Source: Amanita rubescens (taxonomy: Eukaryota > Basidiomycota > Agaricomycetes > Agaricales > Amanitaceae). Taken from it: a stretch of 64,000 bases of DNA. Below, one piece after another: positions 12,474 through 25,523 of the stretch. Position 1 is the stretch's first letter. Each line of letters opens with the position of its first letter. Location: contig WION01000008.1 of assembly GCA_015039365.1 (NCBI GenBank), positions 186,001 through 250,000 of the forward strand, in the 5' to 3' direction. The translations under genes were made by a program, and so were the position numbers. A model generated the notes under the pieces. That model searched no databases, was not told the DNA's origin, and saw only the letters and a program-made list of their open reading frames with translations.

Positions 12474-13276
12474 CTATTTCATGTCAATGAAGTTACGAGC
12501 GAGCAAGTAGGCTACAATGGTCTGTACAGCCTCACCCACGTTCAACTCGTGCGTTTTTAAGTGTATTTCCGGATCTTCCGGCGTCTCGTATGGGGCTGAT
12601 ATGCCAGTGAATTCTGTCAGAGATATCAGATTATGAAGAAAGGTAGGGAGATTGCACGCACCCTTGATCTCTCCTGCTCTTGCTTTCTTGTACAAGCCTT
12701 TGGGATCACGAGATTCTGCGACTTCCAACGGCGCATCAATGAATACTTCTACAAATGGTATGTCGTCTTTTACATGAAGCTGGCGAGCTCCTGCTCTGTC
12801 GCTTCGATATGGCGAGATAAAAGCGGTAATTGTTATGCAACCTGAATCTGCAAACAGTCTAGCTACCTGGATGCCGTTGCAGAAGCGGGGTCATTACGAT
12901 TAACAGAAATAGGATACCTCTCCTATGCGCCTTATGTTTTCATTTCTCGACTTTTCGTCAAAACCGAGGTCCTTGTTTAAACCGAATCTTATATTGTCAC
13001 CATCTAATCGATAGGCATATTTCCCCGATCGCAGAAGATACTCTTCTAGAGCGCACGCTATTGTGGACTGCTCCAAGATCAGGGTACAATTCCTCGTTGC
13101 TGAATGATAATACCTTTCCGCTACCACTAAGCCCTGTCAACCAGATCGTTAAACCTGTTTGGTGCAAACAGGCATTGCGTTCCGCCTTGGTGATGGAACC
13201 TGGAAGTATTGATTAAAAGACGCGAGATTTCGTTGCGTGGCAAAGTACCAGCATGATAGGTTATATCACTTGACAT
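12474..13276 (-). CDS. MET14: Adenylyl-sulfate (APS) kinase
   Basis: Exons complement join(12474..12613,12662..12866,12918..13067,13114..13199,13249..13276), 202 aa, the normal single-domain length. The P-loop GLSGSGKST is split by an intron after GK. Then [36 protein letters not shown] and the signature [20 protein letters not shown] follow. The enzyme phosphorylates APS to PAPS in sulfate assimilation. The mature start is [18 protein letters not shown] after removing a 49-nt intron. The cysteine synthase at 29-30 kb acts later in the same sulfur route but is 16 kb away, so no cluster is implied. Confidence 0.94.
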
Positions 13277-13382
13277 TGGAACGGCGAAAAAAAAGAGAGA
13301 TAAGATAGGCCGCGGGGGGTGAGAAACCTTGCCAATCAAGCGAAGTGTTTATTCATTATATAATTTACTGTACTATCATCAG

Positions 13383-14288
13383 ATGACTGATTCCCTGCCC
13401 GTATCAGCCTCACTACCTTTGCTCCTGCCGGAGGCCCTGGGGTTTTCGCCTCAACTATTGCTTGATGACATCATAAACGTAACTAATAATGCTGTCCAGG
13501 ATGGCGTTAATGGAATGGAGGAGTTCCTGCAAAATTGGACCGACAAGCGTATTGGACTATCCCCATCCGTTGAGATGGAAAGTATTCAGGAAGTAGAACA
13601 AGGACTCGTTGCATTCCAAACCCTGCTCGAATATCATACAGACATCGCGTTTGATTTGTTCGAGGCCTGGTCTTTACGCAACATATTCGCCGTGCCACCT
13701 GACTTGGATATTGTCTTACTACATCACGAAGGATTGGACTTGTCTTCTGACAGGACACAGGTGGAACAAAGGGAAAAAGAGTTAACTGACGAAATAGAAG
13801 AACTTCGGAATAAGATTGATAACGTACGTTATTACTACTTGCCTGCGATAGCACCTCTAATAATTGAATCCGCCAGCAACAACTGGCCAAGCGGCAATTT
13901 AAAGGCGCAGTGCGTATCTCTTCTGCTCGGCGTCGGCGCGCTGAGCAACGCCTCAGCAACCTTTTATCACATCTGCCATCGTCGTTGACTAAGCTTGGCC
14001 GCGTGCCAGGCAGAGTGACTGACATGGCTGAACACCTCTACTCGATCCAACCACTTGAACCTCCGATCGTGGCATCACATGCCCAGCCGCCACAACCGGA
14101 AGTTGGAAAACGTCACTGGGAGTCGAGCAAGACCGGCTACGTTAATTGGGTTGTCGCAAAACTTGTCGAGAAAGCCCAAGAGTTGGGGAAAGGAAGGTGG
14201 TGTTGATCATTTGCAGGCAGGACCTGAGGCGGCGGCTAAGGTGGAGATTCTGAAAGCTGCCTTGAACCAACTCGGCGCTGAGCGCTGA
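13383..14288 (+). CDS. MTW1: Kinetochore MIND complex subunit MIS12/MTW1, frame break near C-terminus
   Basis: Exons 13383..13823 and 13877 onward. Family marks: LLLPEALGFSPQLLLDDIIN, VNGMEEFLQNWTDKR, VEQGLVAFQTLLEYHTDIAF and EAWSLRNIFAVPPDL, with a coiled coil after. The complex links CENP-C at centromeric chromatin to NDC80. As written, the frame stops at 14206 after AQELGKGRWC. A coding-like tail (QAGPEAAAKVEILKAALN) continues in the next frame to a stop at 14288. One extra base in the GGGGAAAGGAAGG stretch near 14183-14195 would join them (283 aa). A 52-nt intron from the GTCGAG donor near 14164 would also join them but removes conserved-looking sequence. The feature extends to 14288 on that basis. 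Confidence 0.82.
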
Positions 14289-14453
14289 ATCATCACCAAA
14301 AAAAAAAGGAAAGGAAAATTTGTCGCAGTTCTTACAACGTCAACGGCCTTACTTACTGTACCGAAAAAGGAATGATACACTGGTGACGGTGTCACCCTAC
14401 CTACTTGTGCTTGTATAAACCAGATTGAATATGCGACTATAAACTACGAGAAA

Positions 14454-15301
14454 TCAATCCTTGCTACTTGGATCCGCATCTGCCCTAGGGTTGTCATCTG
14501 GTAACCTATCTGCCGTTTTATCTTCTTGAGGCCCGCCCGTAATAGTTGGAGGATTAGACGTTGTATTCGAAGTTGGTGCAGACGCGGTTGCAGGTACGAT
14601 AACACTGGCCGGCGGAAGCATCTGAGCTTGGCTAAGCGCTGCTCGCAATGCCGCATTCTCGACGCGGAGCTGGTCAACCAAAGCACGACATTCCTCCCAA
14701 CGCCTGTTAGCCTCGTCCGCAGATGCAAGGGCAGCATCCAATAGTTGGGAGCGGGATTCGAGAGCTTTGACATGTCTATGTAAAAGAGCTCAGCTGAAAT
14801 CCACCAAACTATAGACATAACACACTGATCACGTCGTTCCCTAAAGGCACGCTGCGCCTTCCTATTCTGCTCTGCTCGCTTGCTTTGACTAAGTGTCCTG
14901 CCGGAGCCGGTAGTGGACAGAACCTGTTGAGTCGCGGATGGTGGCGCAGAATGGGGGGATTGACCAGGAGGTAGACCGCCGGGAGTGTAATCAGCGGGCG
15001 GATACGAGTAACCCGGGAGGGGACCAGGAATAGGATGCATGAGGGCGTGGGGAGGGGGAAGAACATGCTGGATTTGTTGAGAGGCAGATGGGGGAGGAGG
15101 GTCTAAATTGTTGGAAGGAGACTTGCGTTTTCTGGAGTTACGGGGAGCGGGGGTTATGGGAGGTGGGTCATCACGCAAACGCATGGACTGAAGACCGGGA
15201 GCTGAAGCAAGCTGTTCTGTAGAATTTGTGATAGTCTGGGACTGTGGGTGGGGTGGAGGACCGTTTGGACTCGCATTCTGCTGCTGCTGGAAGGATAACA
15301 T
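14454..15301 (-). CDS. bZIP transcription factor, AP-1/Yap type
   Basis: Exons complement join(14454..14775,14826..15301), 265 aa. The basic region SKRAEQNRKAQRAFRERRDQ carries the N(x)7R arrangement of Yap-like factors. It runs into a heptad zipper (HVKALESRSQLLDAALASAD, then LVDQLRVENAALRAAL). A 50-nt intron splits the basic region from the zipper. The N-terminal 150 residues are Gln/Pro/Ser-rich, a likely activation region; the C-terminus is Ala/Thr/Pro-rich. No cysteine-rich redox domain is obvious, so a Yap1-type oxidative-stress role is not supported. Target genes unknown. Confidence 0.9.
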
Positions 15302-15389
15302 CCCTCGTCTGTCGCCCTTTGTTGAAGATTGCCGAGTATTAGTAAGAAGCTGACTCAGTATATGTCACGCCCGTCACATCGTCCAGTAA

Positions 15390-17430
15390 CTATCTACGCT
15401 CCACCGCAAGCGGGCATTGGCTTCCCTCATGGAACCGTCCCCCTATGTATGGCCTTGTTAGCACCCTGCATATATTTCAGTTTATTTTTCTGATTCCAGA
15501 TTTGGCACTGTCACTTACACATTCGCCTTGATAATCTGTTCCTCTGTTGGCTTCAGCTTAAAATTGGTTAATAGAATGTACAGGAATGTCTTGATTTCAA
15601 TAAGCGAAAATCGCATCCCTATACATGACTTGCCAAAAGCCATCAACTCCACATATTTACCCTTTGCTAAAACTTACTCTCGGTCCTGCTGAGAATGTCA
15701 ACGTGTTAAAGAAGATTCCAGGAAGGCTCGACACAGTCTCGGGTAGATTATCCCAGCGATCTGGGCTGGGATATTTAGGTCAGTGCAACACAGATAAAAC
15801 GTCTAAAAATCTCAACTTGAAGTCCCATGCATCTTCTCCCCAAATTTCCTTGTCAAGGTTGAATCCCTCGATTGCGACGTGAATCAGTGTGCCTTTTGTA
15901 ATGGCTACGCTTTTCTTGTAATGCATGGAACCATCTTTCCGATGAACCGGGTAAGAAGTCGGTATCTCATCGTCTTGGGTAGCCACGCGGATGGAGGAAT
16001 GCACTGGGGGGACGAGGCGCAGTGATTCCCGCGTAACATTGTGTAAATAAGGTAGATTGGATATGTTATCGTACAAAGAGCATATTTCTTCATCGGTCAA
16101 TTTATCTGCTGCCGTTCGTGGCGATATGCCCAATAATTCTTGGTGCAGTTGATCTTGAATATCAGGATTCTGAGCCAGCAGGTACAAGGTCCAGGTAATG
16201 GCGAGTGAAGAGGTATCAGACCCTGCAAACATGAAAGTGTTAATGTTATTCAAGATGTCTTCGTCAGAGATTCGCTGGTCCCGTGGGAGATCCTCCGCTG
16301 CATTTGATTTCACTGGAAATAATTCGTTATCTTCGTTGATCCTCAAGATATTTTTAACTTACACAGCAAGCTCAGCAGGTCGTGACCCTTCTCGGATCGT
16401 TGGCCTTCAAGGACATTTTGCTTCTTTGCTTGTATTAAGTGCCCCGCAATCCGGTGAATAGTTTCTCGACTGCTTTGAACTGTTCTAGCCACCTTATCAG
16501 GCTGGAGGGCTAATAGAGGTCAATGAAGTCTATGTGGAAGCGAGACATACAAATAGGAAGGTGATCCACGGGAGGTAGATGCTGATAAGTGTTCGAATCA
16601 ACCGGGTCTGGGAGATTGATATTTCAAACATCTCTTTATATGCGGAAAATAATTCGCTGGTGTCCTCCTGCATTGCATAAAAGTTGTAATCGAATCCTGG
16701 ATGAATAATAATCAAGCAATGGAATGAAGTAGAATCTGCCTTGCAGACCTGCAATCCCAATTACATCAAACGTAGCTCTACTTGTCCAATGGCAGACATC
16801 GATTCTTGCTACCCCCTTGCGACTCGTTTGCATATCTATCAGGTCAGTCCATTTGTCCTTCAGTTCGATTCCCTTCCGAAAGACGAGCGGGACAAGTGCT
16901 TTCAGGTTTTGCACGGAAAATGCAGGCGTTGCAACGCGACGTTGGCGTTTGTGTGTTTGGCCTTCTGCTGCCAGCATACCACAACCGATCAGGCTGCTTA
17001 TCAATTTGCGGGACTGCCAGGGTTTTTGATATATTGATGAGTTCTTCAATATGTAAGAAACAGATAAGGGGTCCAATGTTAAGAGACGGCTATCCCACTG
17101 TTTGAATAGTCAATATTTGCGGTGGACCTACTAAATAATCGGCGTACAAAACCGACCCCGCGAATGCGGATAGTTCTTCCGTATCTGGAGACATAGAGTT
17201 GATAGACTTGCGAGGATATGGAAGGACTAGCGGCAAATTATGAACCTTTCGCAGAAACACATGTAGGCTACCCACTCAAGAACTCCCCTGAGATGGTTGC
17301 CTAGCCAACGGTTGACCGGAGGTCCTGCGACCCTCAGTAATGGGTTTGACTGTAGTCGCAACAACGTTACAAGTATTATAATGACGACGATGACGACCAC
17401 AACGAACGATAGGGGATAGAAGTTGTCCAT
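15390..17430 (-). CDS. Cytochrome P450 monooxygenase
   Basis: Nine exons: complement join(15390..15465,15519..15628,15678..15765,15817..16312,16363..16501,16551..16696,16749..17097,17148..17226,17276..17430), 545 aa, in phase throughout. An N-terminal membrane anchor (about residues 5-25, Val/Ile-rich) and a proline hinge come first. The I-helix reads FMFAGSDTSSLAITW. The ExxR motif is ESLR. The heme loop FSAGPRSCIG matches FxxGxRxCxG, assembled across the 49-nt intron 15629..15677. It resembles basidiomycete clans that oxidise fatty acids or xenobiotics, but substrate cannot be told. ER-bound, needs a reductase. Head-to-head with KTI12, 52 bp between start codons. Confidence 0.93.
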
Positions 17431-17482
17431 GAGTAGAGAGACTCGCCACGTCGTAGTCCACAGTGATCACGTAAGCTTACAA

Positions 17483-18594
17483 ATGGCACTCATTACGGTG
17501 ACGGGGTTCCCTTGCTCAGGCAAATCTACACGAGCCAACCAATTGAAGACATACTTTGAATATAAAGTAAGCACGTACGAAGGTCCACTTCGAAGGGTAC
17601 TTGTCCTCTCAGACGATACTCTCAATATTGAACGTGCTGTTTATGACGGTTCGTCCTGGATGATATATTTCATTTCACTGCCCCTTTTTAGGCGATATTT
17701 CAGACAGTCGAACTGAAAAAGGATCAAGAGCTAGTCTCTTTTCCGCCGTGCAAAGACACTTGGCGGACAATACAATCTTGATTCTGGATGGAATGAATTA
17801 CATCAAGGGCTTCAGGTATCAGTTGCATTGTGCCCTTAGAGAGGCCAAATTACGGTCCTGCACTGTAGGGTCTAACAATTTACCTTAGAGTATGTTGTTG
17901 ATGATTGGCCCTTTCAGTTATATGTTGTAGCATCCCAGGAACAATGTCGTAGCTGGAACAAGGGGCGCCCACCTATCCAGTCATACTCACCTGAGACGTT
18001 AGTCATCTCTTCGTGTTTTATTTTCACAAGTGTTAACATGTGTCCAAGACTGAGCAACCTTATCCTTCGATTCGAAGAACCATCATCTATGGTGCGCTGG
18101 GATTCTCCCCTGTTCACTGTCATGTGGTCAGATGAGCATATGCCATACGAGGACATATGGAGTGCAATAACTAGAGGCAATCTAAAACCTCCCAACATGG
18201 GGACTGTTGCTGTACGCCTGAAAATCTTCTTGTCCAAAGAGTTTCTTATCGATGATAGTCTTAGATAACTAAGACGCCAACAAATGCTCTGCATACCCTG
18301 GAAAATACAACTGCTACTATAATCAGTGCCATTGTGGCATTACAAGCGACGACAGAATCGAGTGGTGGATCCGTGTCTTTGCCTTCACCCGATGGACGGA
18401 GCATTCAGACCAGATTACCCGACCGTCGTGTAACGCTCGCTGAACTTCAACGAATAAAAAGGCAGTTCGTGACTCTGCATAAGAAAGCGATTACACTTGG
18501 CAGCACAGAAAAAGGAGATATGGACTGGGGTGAAGAGAGGATTGCGGCAAAGTTTGTACAATACATCGAGGAGCATGTAAACAGGATAACATAG
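17483..18594 (+). CDS. KTI12: Elongator-associated protein KTI12
   Basis: Exons join(17483..17648,17692..17864,17918..17997,18049..18211,18274..18594), 300 aa. The N-terminus is a P-loop (ITVTGFPCSGKSTRA) followed by VLSDDTLNI; the Walker B-like segment is ILILDGMNYIKGFRYQL. The C-terminal signature is LQRIKRQFVTLHKKAI. KTI12 is a tRNA-dependent ATPase that works with the Elongator complex in wobble-uridine modification of tRNA. The last intron has two in-frame acceptors (after 18264 or 18273), which would differ by three residues. The stop lies 31 bp upstream of the ELL-like gene on the same strand. Confidence 0.92.
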
Positions 18595-18625
18595 GCACAA
18601 ATATTACACACCTCACGCTTCCCAG

Positions 18626-20809
18626 ATGCCACTACCGTCAAATTGTGCTCTTTCACTTCTAGGACATTCGCGACCTGGAGATACTGTCCACTCCAAGCCG
18701 AAGCAGGCAATTATCATTCGTCTATCCACAGAAATCCTTGATGCCCTTGAGGCAAATCCAGATGCGATCAAAGTCGACTTCAGTGGCAGTCCAGCACGTA
18801 CTATCTTCTGTCATGGTCTGCGTTCTTTAACATCCATAACGTATAGGCGCTTTGGGCAGGTTCTGCGCATTTTTCCATGAACGCAGCAAAGGAGAAACTA
18901 CATCACGAGTTGTACATACGAGCCGCATCCGCGGCAAAGAGAAACGCACCTCTTAAATTACATGCCCACGTCGTTGGAAAATTCCAGGTAGAACGACAGT
19001 TGGATAACGACGTTCGGAGTAGACTGCGTCAAACCACTAAAACTCTTCAAGTACAAAGGCAGGAGCGTGGTATTATTCAACTTGAGGCACCTCTTGTACC
19101 CCTCCCCAAGTCCTCCAAGAAAGCTGCAGCCGCTAGGGCAGCACATCTAGTTGTTGACCATGCAACATCTAGCTCCCGGGAATCCACCTCTTTATCCAAT
19201 CGAAGCAGGAAGGAGCCCTCTAAATCAGTGCGACGGAGGATGATTCAGCTCCTGGCGGTCAGCGACCGAACATCGGAAGAGATTCTGAGGTTACTGGGTG
19301 GGCCCGACTGTTCGTCGTCTGACAGGTCAGACCTACTTGACCTTCTGGAACAGGCAAGTCATTATTAGGCAACTCTGATATTTCCTGAACGATCTAGGTA
19401 GGTGGCGGAGCCGCCTATGAATCGAATAGATGCAGGTTCCAAGCCATCAAAGAATCATCGCCTTAAGCCCAAGTCGTGGTTAGAAGTTCGTCCCCTTGAA
19501 TGGGATTGGTCCAATGAACAAGAGCGCTCTGCAGTTTTAAATAAATTTGAGAATACTCTTCGGAGACAGAACATCCCAAATACGGACCCTATATGGGAGT
19601 TTTCGGCTCAGCGGAACACTTCATTGATATCTTCTACGACAAGCGCAAGAAATAAGGAATCAGGAAATCGCGCGGCTGCGAGTGGTTCAAAGGCAGGGGG
19701 GGCATTGCTTTCAACGAAAGAGAAGCGGACAAAGTCTGCAAGGCCAGATGGCGATGATCAGATGGGCAAAGATGAAAGTAGGCGTGGATCGAAGGTGACC
19801 ACCGCGCAGACGAGGAGCAAACCCGTTGATGTCATCCCCTTGCCGCCAGCGCCTAAGGCCTCCACACCTCTCCGAAAACCTCCAGGATCTGGTTTTAGAT
19901 CCGGCAAGGCGTCTCCACAAATCACAAGTTCCGATAATGTCGACGTTTCTCATAGGGTTACGGCGGATGTTGGAGCGAAGGCTGAACAGCCATCTTTTCG
20001 TAAGCAGGCTGTAGCTGGTCAAGCTAGCCAAGCACAGCAGCCTGCAAAGAGATCCGATTCTAACCGTGGTCACGATCGCTCCACGATAAATAACGTACAA
20101 GACTTTAGTGATAACAACCAGGTCCTAGCTGAAGGGAATGCGCAGAAGCGCAGGATATCTGGTCGGAATCCTGACGCAGGATTTGATGACCTCTTCCCGA
20201 ACGAGCCTGTCCTTAAGAAGCGGAAAGTAGAGCGCAATACTACGGAAATAGATCACGTCGGACCGACATTGAAGGAAAGCAAGGTTCGGGATCAAAGCAT
20301 ATTGGAGAAAATACCCTAAGCCAGTATCTTCAACCCGCCACAGGTCCAAAGATGAAGCTGCACCTTCAAAACCGAACATAGTATCGGCATTGCCACTTGA
20401 CAATGCTTCCACGAGTCGGAATGCCAGTAGCAAAGCTGTGACAAGTTCTAAACGACGTCGTTCTCCGATCTATACATCCTCAGAAGACGACGCTGAGCCA
20501 ACGGACTCGAACAAGGATCCTCTGCACACCCTTCCAGCAGATCATGCATCCCTGAGAAGAAGGTACAATACCTCATATGGCGAATATCTGACGGCCTTTC
20601 ATAAACTTGTCATCGTTCGGGACAAAATTGATGGCATTCTTAGGAACAAAGACGGTAATAATGCCAGTTCTATCAGTGATTCAGATGCGGATTTGGAATT
20701 GATGGATCCAGATGAATTTGGTCGTTTGTGCTCACGTCACAAAAGATTGCGGGAGGAATTGGAGTCTATTCAACTACTATTTTCTCGAGCTGGCGGGAGA
20801 GAGTTATAG
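18626..20809 (+). CDS. RNA polymerase II elongation factor ELL-like
   Basis: Exons join(18626..18809,18860..19353,19402..20283,20321..20809), about 682 aa. The N-terminal domain starts MPLPSNCALSLLGHSRPGD, as in fungal ELL. SVRRRMIQLLAVSDRTSEEI and LEQVAEPPMN are ELL winged-helix/linker elements, and LKPKSWLEVRPLEWDWSNEQ is strongly ELL-like. The last 80 residues (SLRRRYNTSYGEYLTAFHKL) look like the occludin-homology domain. Function by family: suppresses polymerase II pausing. Intron 19354..19401 has a textbook GC donor (CAG|GCAAGT). The third intron as modelled is only 37 nt, and the first donor (18810) is a best guess. Confidence 0.85.
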
Positions 20810-21073
20810 ACTGATTGTATTTTATCTTTAAAAGGACATTGCTGTAGCTGTGACAGAGCCATCGATTCATCAGTCCTAATCTTGAAAAGTTCCCACACTA
20901 TCACTGTGACAGTAACGGTTTCTTCACGTCAATGTTGCGTCGCAACGGCCTTCCGGCTTCAGACCTTTCGGCGCGTAAGCTCTACCGTCCATTGCTCTTC
21001 GTCCTCGACTCAATATGCGACTCTCTGGCATTTAGTATAGCCCTCCTAGGGCCAGTTTATCGTTCAATTTGGG

Positions 21074-24000
21074 ATGACTTCAATCCAGAGTGTACCGTTA
21101 CGAGAACGATCTCATTTTGACATTCAAAAAGACAGTAAAAACGTGCTCGGAAGTAGTTTCACCTCAGATGATGCGCTCTGTCCAGGGTGCGGCACGTCAG
21201 CAATACGGGAAGAAGGAGGTCTAGTCGTTGCATTTGGGTATGTGTTTCGGATCCAGCGTTGGCGGCGAATCATATTGCTGTTCAAATCAGCCAATATCTC
21301 TCGACCTTTCGCAACTCTTGAATTTTGCGACAAGATGCTGACTGGCTGCGCCCGTTACTTTCAGGCAGTCCTTTTTTCATGTCGACTGTTTTAGATGCGC
21401 GAAATGTCACGAAAAAGTAACAGCTGATACAAATCTACTGTTGTTGTCCGATGGATCGCCTGTCTGTGCTAATTGCACATATTGCTGTACGATATGCCAA
21501 CAGGCAATTCATGACGAGGCAATTATGGCTGGGGATGACTCGTTCCATGCACACTGTTTCAAGTGCAAAATATGCAAGAATAGGATTGATGAATTAACCT
21601 ACGCCAGGACAAGCCACGGAATATACTGCATGGATTGTCATAATGACCGGGTAGCTAGGAATAGAAGGCATGCTCAGAAGAAAGCAGAAATGGCTACCCC
21701 TGGAAATGGAGGGAGCGCATCATATAAGCCAAGAAGTAACGATGGGAGAAAATTAGGCCAAGAGATTGAAGTAGGTTCTTATACTTGTAGTAAAGCAACC
21801 TGAAGTAACGAAATTGCAAAGCGAATGAATACAGTGGTACCGAATAATACTGGTTCACCTAGGTTACATACGCGTGCAGTAGATGATCACCCAGAAAACT
21901 TGCGAGTAGACATGAATGGAAAACTCAAGCCTAATCATTATGTTAGCGACTGCATTCTTTCCTCAACATGACAATTCAACAACCCAATCCGCAAAGCGCG
22001 GATCCGGGGACAATCAATACGCTTTTCACTTGTCACCTAATGTCGTGTCGCGGTCAATGTCAACAGAACTCGAGCGGTTAAGGCACGGCCCACAGTCACT
22101 GGATGAAGGCGCTCGTGGGGGTCGACGAAGAAGCATGGATGACAGTGTCCGCCCCTTGGAGGTCTCTCTCAAGCAGAGCGACCAACCTATGGCTGTCAGA
22201 GCAAACGAGTTTCCAGTTCCACTGACTCACGTTGACGATCATCACTCCCTGCAGTTATCCCTCATCGATGCCAAAAGCTCTAGCTTGATTCCTCTTCCTT
22301 CCAATAATTCGACGACACTCCTAGTTTCAAGTCCGCCGTTACCTCTCGATGAAACGATTGCAGCTTCCCGCTCTCAAGCTCAATCTGCAGCTAGCTTTAG
22401 GCAACATGAACAATCTCAAGCGGTTGCGAACGCCAATCCGTATCTCCGCACTTCTACCTGTCAGTCATGCGAAATGGACGACAACACAGTCGTGCTGAAT
22501 TTAGGTGGGAATCGATTATCGATTAGACGAGTAATTCTGATGGTCTCCATTGACATTCAGCGGAGATTTCAAGTCCACCCAATGGTATATCAATACGCGA
22601 GGAACGATCGTCTACTCGTTCTTCTGACTGTCGAGCATATTCTGAAACCCGCTTGGTACCATCAGAGACAAGAACTGGAAGGCGATCGCCCCCATCGGTA
22701 TCGGAGGCCGATGTACCGCATGGCATCGAAAGTGAAATAGACACAGGGACGGACGTTACCAGTGTTGATTCTATGAATTCTCAAAAACAAGTACTGCCTC
22801 CTCCCAAGAATACTCGAGATACGTCAAATACCGATGCCAGCGATATTGAGCTTGACACCTCGACTACATTATATGATAGTGCAGCAAATGAAACTGAATC
22901 TTTCCCCATGACTCGGGCTCCTCATACTGCCTACATTGCACCCGCCCTTCCACCTATTCGTTTCTCTATGAACTCAGCGGACTTTGCGGACCTTTTAACC
23001 TCTGTCTCTGGGCTTAGAATCCGAGATGCTCGTACACAACCCAAGCAAAATGATAGTGGCATGGGTCAAGTTTCCCCTAAAGTGCCTATGAAGCAAAGCA
23101 ATGAGCTTTCTCATGAGCGGTTGAATGATTATACACATCCGAAAGTGAATAGCTCCACAGTTGAACGTACGGCTGACAATGACAAGTATGTACAGTCGTA
23201 CTGTTGCACGGAAGGAATTGAATTTCTGATAGGAGACCTGATTTTGCACCATCTAATGAGATGGACACTGCAGAACCGATGTCTAACAACTTCTCACCGC
23301 GATTAGATCAACAAAACCCTTTCAATCCAAATTCTCCCATCCGCTCGAGTAACAGAGCTGAAGGACCAACACCAAGCGATAATGATAAACAAGGCGAGGA
23401 GGTATCATCTATTTTATTGTATCTGAAGAATCTCCTGCGGGACGAAAGCGAAGAAGGAATCCATCTGGACTCCAAGCTCACAGAAGCACTCCTCAGAGCA
23501 TCTAAAATGCAGCGCGACGAATTTGTCGAGCTCAAGGAAAGATACGACAGCGTTAAGGTCCATGGACTCGTTCTGGTTCCCTTCTCACGCTAACGTTGTG
23601 CTCCAGCGAACAAGTAGGCAGTATATGGAAGGTTTAACAGTTGCTCAAGCAGAGTATGATCGTGAACTAAAAGCTCGACGCGACGTAGAAGCAGAAGTCA
23701 CCCGTCTACGGGTTCTTCTTTCTACTCAAACAGCTAGACTTACTGTTTTATCGAACCATGATCGACGTCAAGAACAGAAGCAGAAATCTGTAAAGGATGC
23801 TCATGACAACCTTGTGCAGCTGGAAAACGATCTTTCAAGGCTTATTGTCCAGCGAGATATTATATTAACTGAGGTGCAAGAACTTTTGAATGTCAAAAGG
23901 TTTTCATATAATACACTATGTTTCGATTCGGACTTACGGCTTCCCAGTTCTGGCACACCATCTACGAGTTTTATTCGCACGCTGACTCAAACTCTGGATA

Positions 24001-25523
24001 TTTTGAAGAGCCAGTATCAAAGAGACCTTGTACCCCTAAAACAGGAGCGGCAAATTCTTGCCAGGGAATTGGCAGATCTCAAGGCTTCTCGCGATGCGTT
24101 GCTCGAAGAGACCGCTGCCTTGAATGCTCGAAACGAAGAATTGGCTATCCTCAATCAGGAATACGCAAGACGAATGGACGTTCTGCCTTCGACAAGCTCA
24201 AAGGATCTGGACTATGGCCGAGGATCACAAGAAAAGAGCAGATCGCTGCCTCAGCAAGTAGCTAACGTGGCTACGACCCCGTATTCTGTGAACACGTCGT
24301 CATACCTCAACGAAGAAGAATTTAAAAGTAAAGGGAATCAAAGAGCTGACAATGATGCATCCACGCCATCAAAGAAGTTCAAATGGCCAGGTTACAAAGG
24401 AAAAGACACATCCCAGACTCATAATACCAACGATCCAACCAAGAACAAGCCTCACTTGGAGCACAACTTTACTCAAATGAGTATCTTACGCTTCACACGT
24501 TGTGATCGCTGTGGAGATAAAATGTGGGGCTCTCAACTGCGGTGTACCTGTGAGTGTGCAAAAAATGTATTGTTCCTTCTTCCTAACCTCCTCTAAGTTT
24601 GTCACATGTCCATCCACATACGTTGCGCGGCCAACGCCCATGCGCCCTGTATACAGAATACAATCGCAATCAAGGATGATCATGTCGCTTCTGGTTAGTG
24701 AGTTTCGCGTACGTGCTTCATTTCGTCCGGAGTGACTTTTACATATAGGTCCATCAATGTTCGGTAGGGACCTTGGAGAACAAGCAACGGCGGACAACCC
24801 AGGAGGGGTTTACCTTGTACCACTCATAGTCGATAAATGCATTGAAGCAGTCGAAACATCGGGTAAGGCAAATGCCAGAAAGTGATCATACAGCTCACGA
24901 TCACAAGCTCTTGACTATGAAGGAATATATCGCAAGACTGGGGGTGCCAGCCAATCGCGGTTGATCACCCAACTCTTCGAGCGTGGCGACTATTCAGCTT
25001 TCGATCTGCGCGATTCGGAGCGGTTCTCAGATATCTGTAGTGTGACATCTGTCCTGAAAAATTACTTTCGTTCTTTGCCAGTACCACTTCTTACATTCGA
25101 CCTATACGAGGATTTTATATCAGCAGCCGAAATTCCAGATCCAACATCCAAATATCAAGTCTTGCAACAGCTGGTAAATAAGCTGCCTCTTGCACATTAT
25201 CATACATTGCAGAAGCTTATGATTCACCTGCATTGGTCTGTTATCCGTTCTCCACAACCCTCACTATTGATCCTGGTGCCTTAATCCAGTATTCACGAGC
25301 ACAGAGACATGAACAAGATGAATGCTCGGAACCTAGGCGTTGTTTTTGGGCGTAAGCACTTTGCTACACCATCTTGATCCGAATCTAACGCCAGCTAGCA
25401 ACGCTAATGAAATCAAGACATCCTGGTGCCGAATTCAGTGATATGGCACAGAAAGCCCATTCTGTTGGTTGGCTTGTTGAGAATGCGCGTTCTATCTTCT
25501 CCACTTCCGAGAGTCAACAGTGA
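21074..25523 (+). CDS. LIM, C1 and RhoGAP domain protein (Rga-type)
   Basis: Twelve exons from 21074 to 25523, about 1271 aa; internal exons 21365..21770, 21822..21941, 21997..22504, 22561..23185, 23233..23557, 23607..24549, 24598..24693, 24749..24862, 24908..25235, 25290..25351. Two LIM domains lie at residues 35-160 (CPGC..., FFHVDCFRCAKC, YCCTICQQAI, HAHCFKCKIC). A long disordered Ser-rich region and a coiled coil (23.6-24.2 kb) follow. A C1 zinc finger (HNFTQMSILRFTRCDRCGDK) is next, then a C-terminal RhoGAP domain with catalytic Arg in GIYRKTGG and KMNARNLGVVFG. It is a GTPase-activating protein for Cdc42/Rho in polarity. The first intron is 127 nt, long for this genome. A 48-nt stretch (23900..23947) could be a retained in-frame intron. 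Confidence 0.92.

Noticed and set aside
13507..14025. Minus-strand open frame of 172 codons opposite MIS12
   Set aside because: It is the shadow of a well-supported plus-strand gene, and its translation has no family look.
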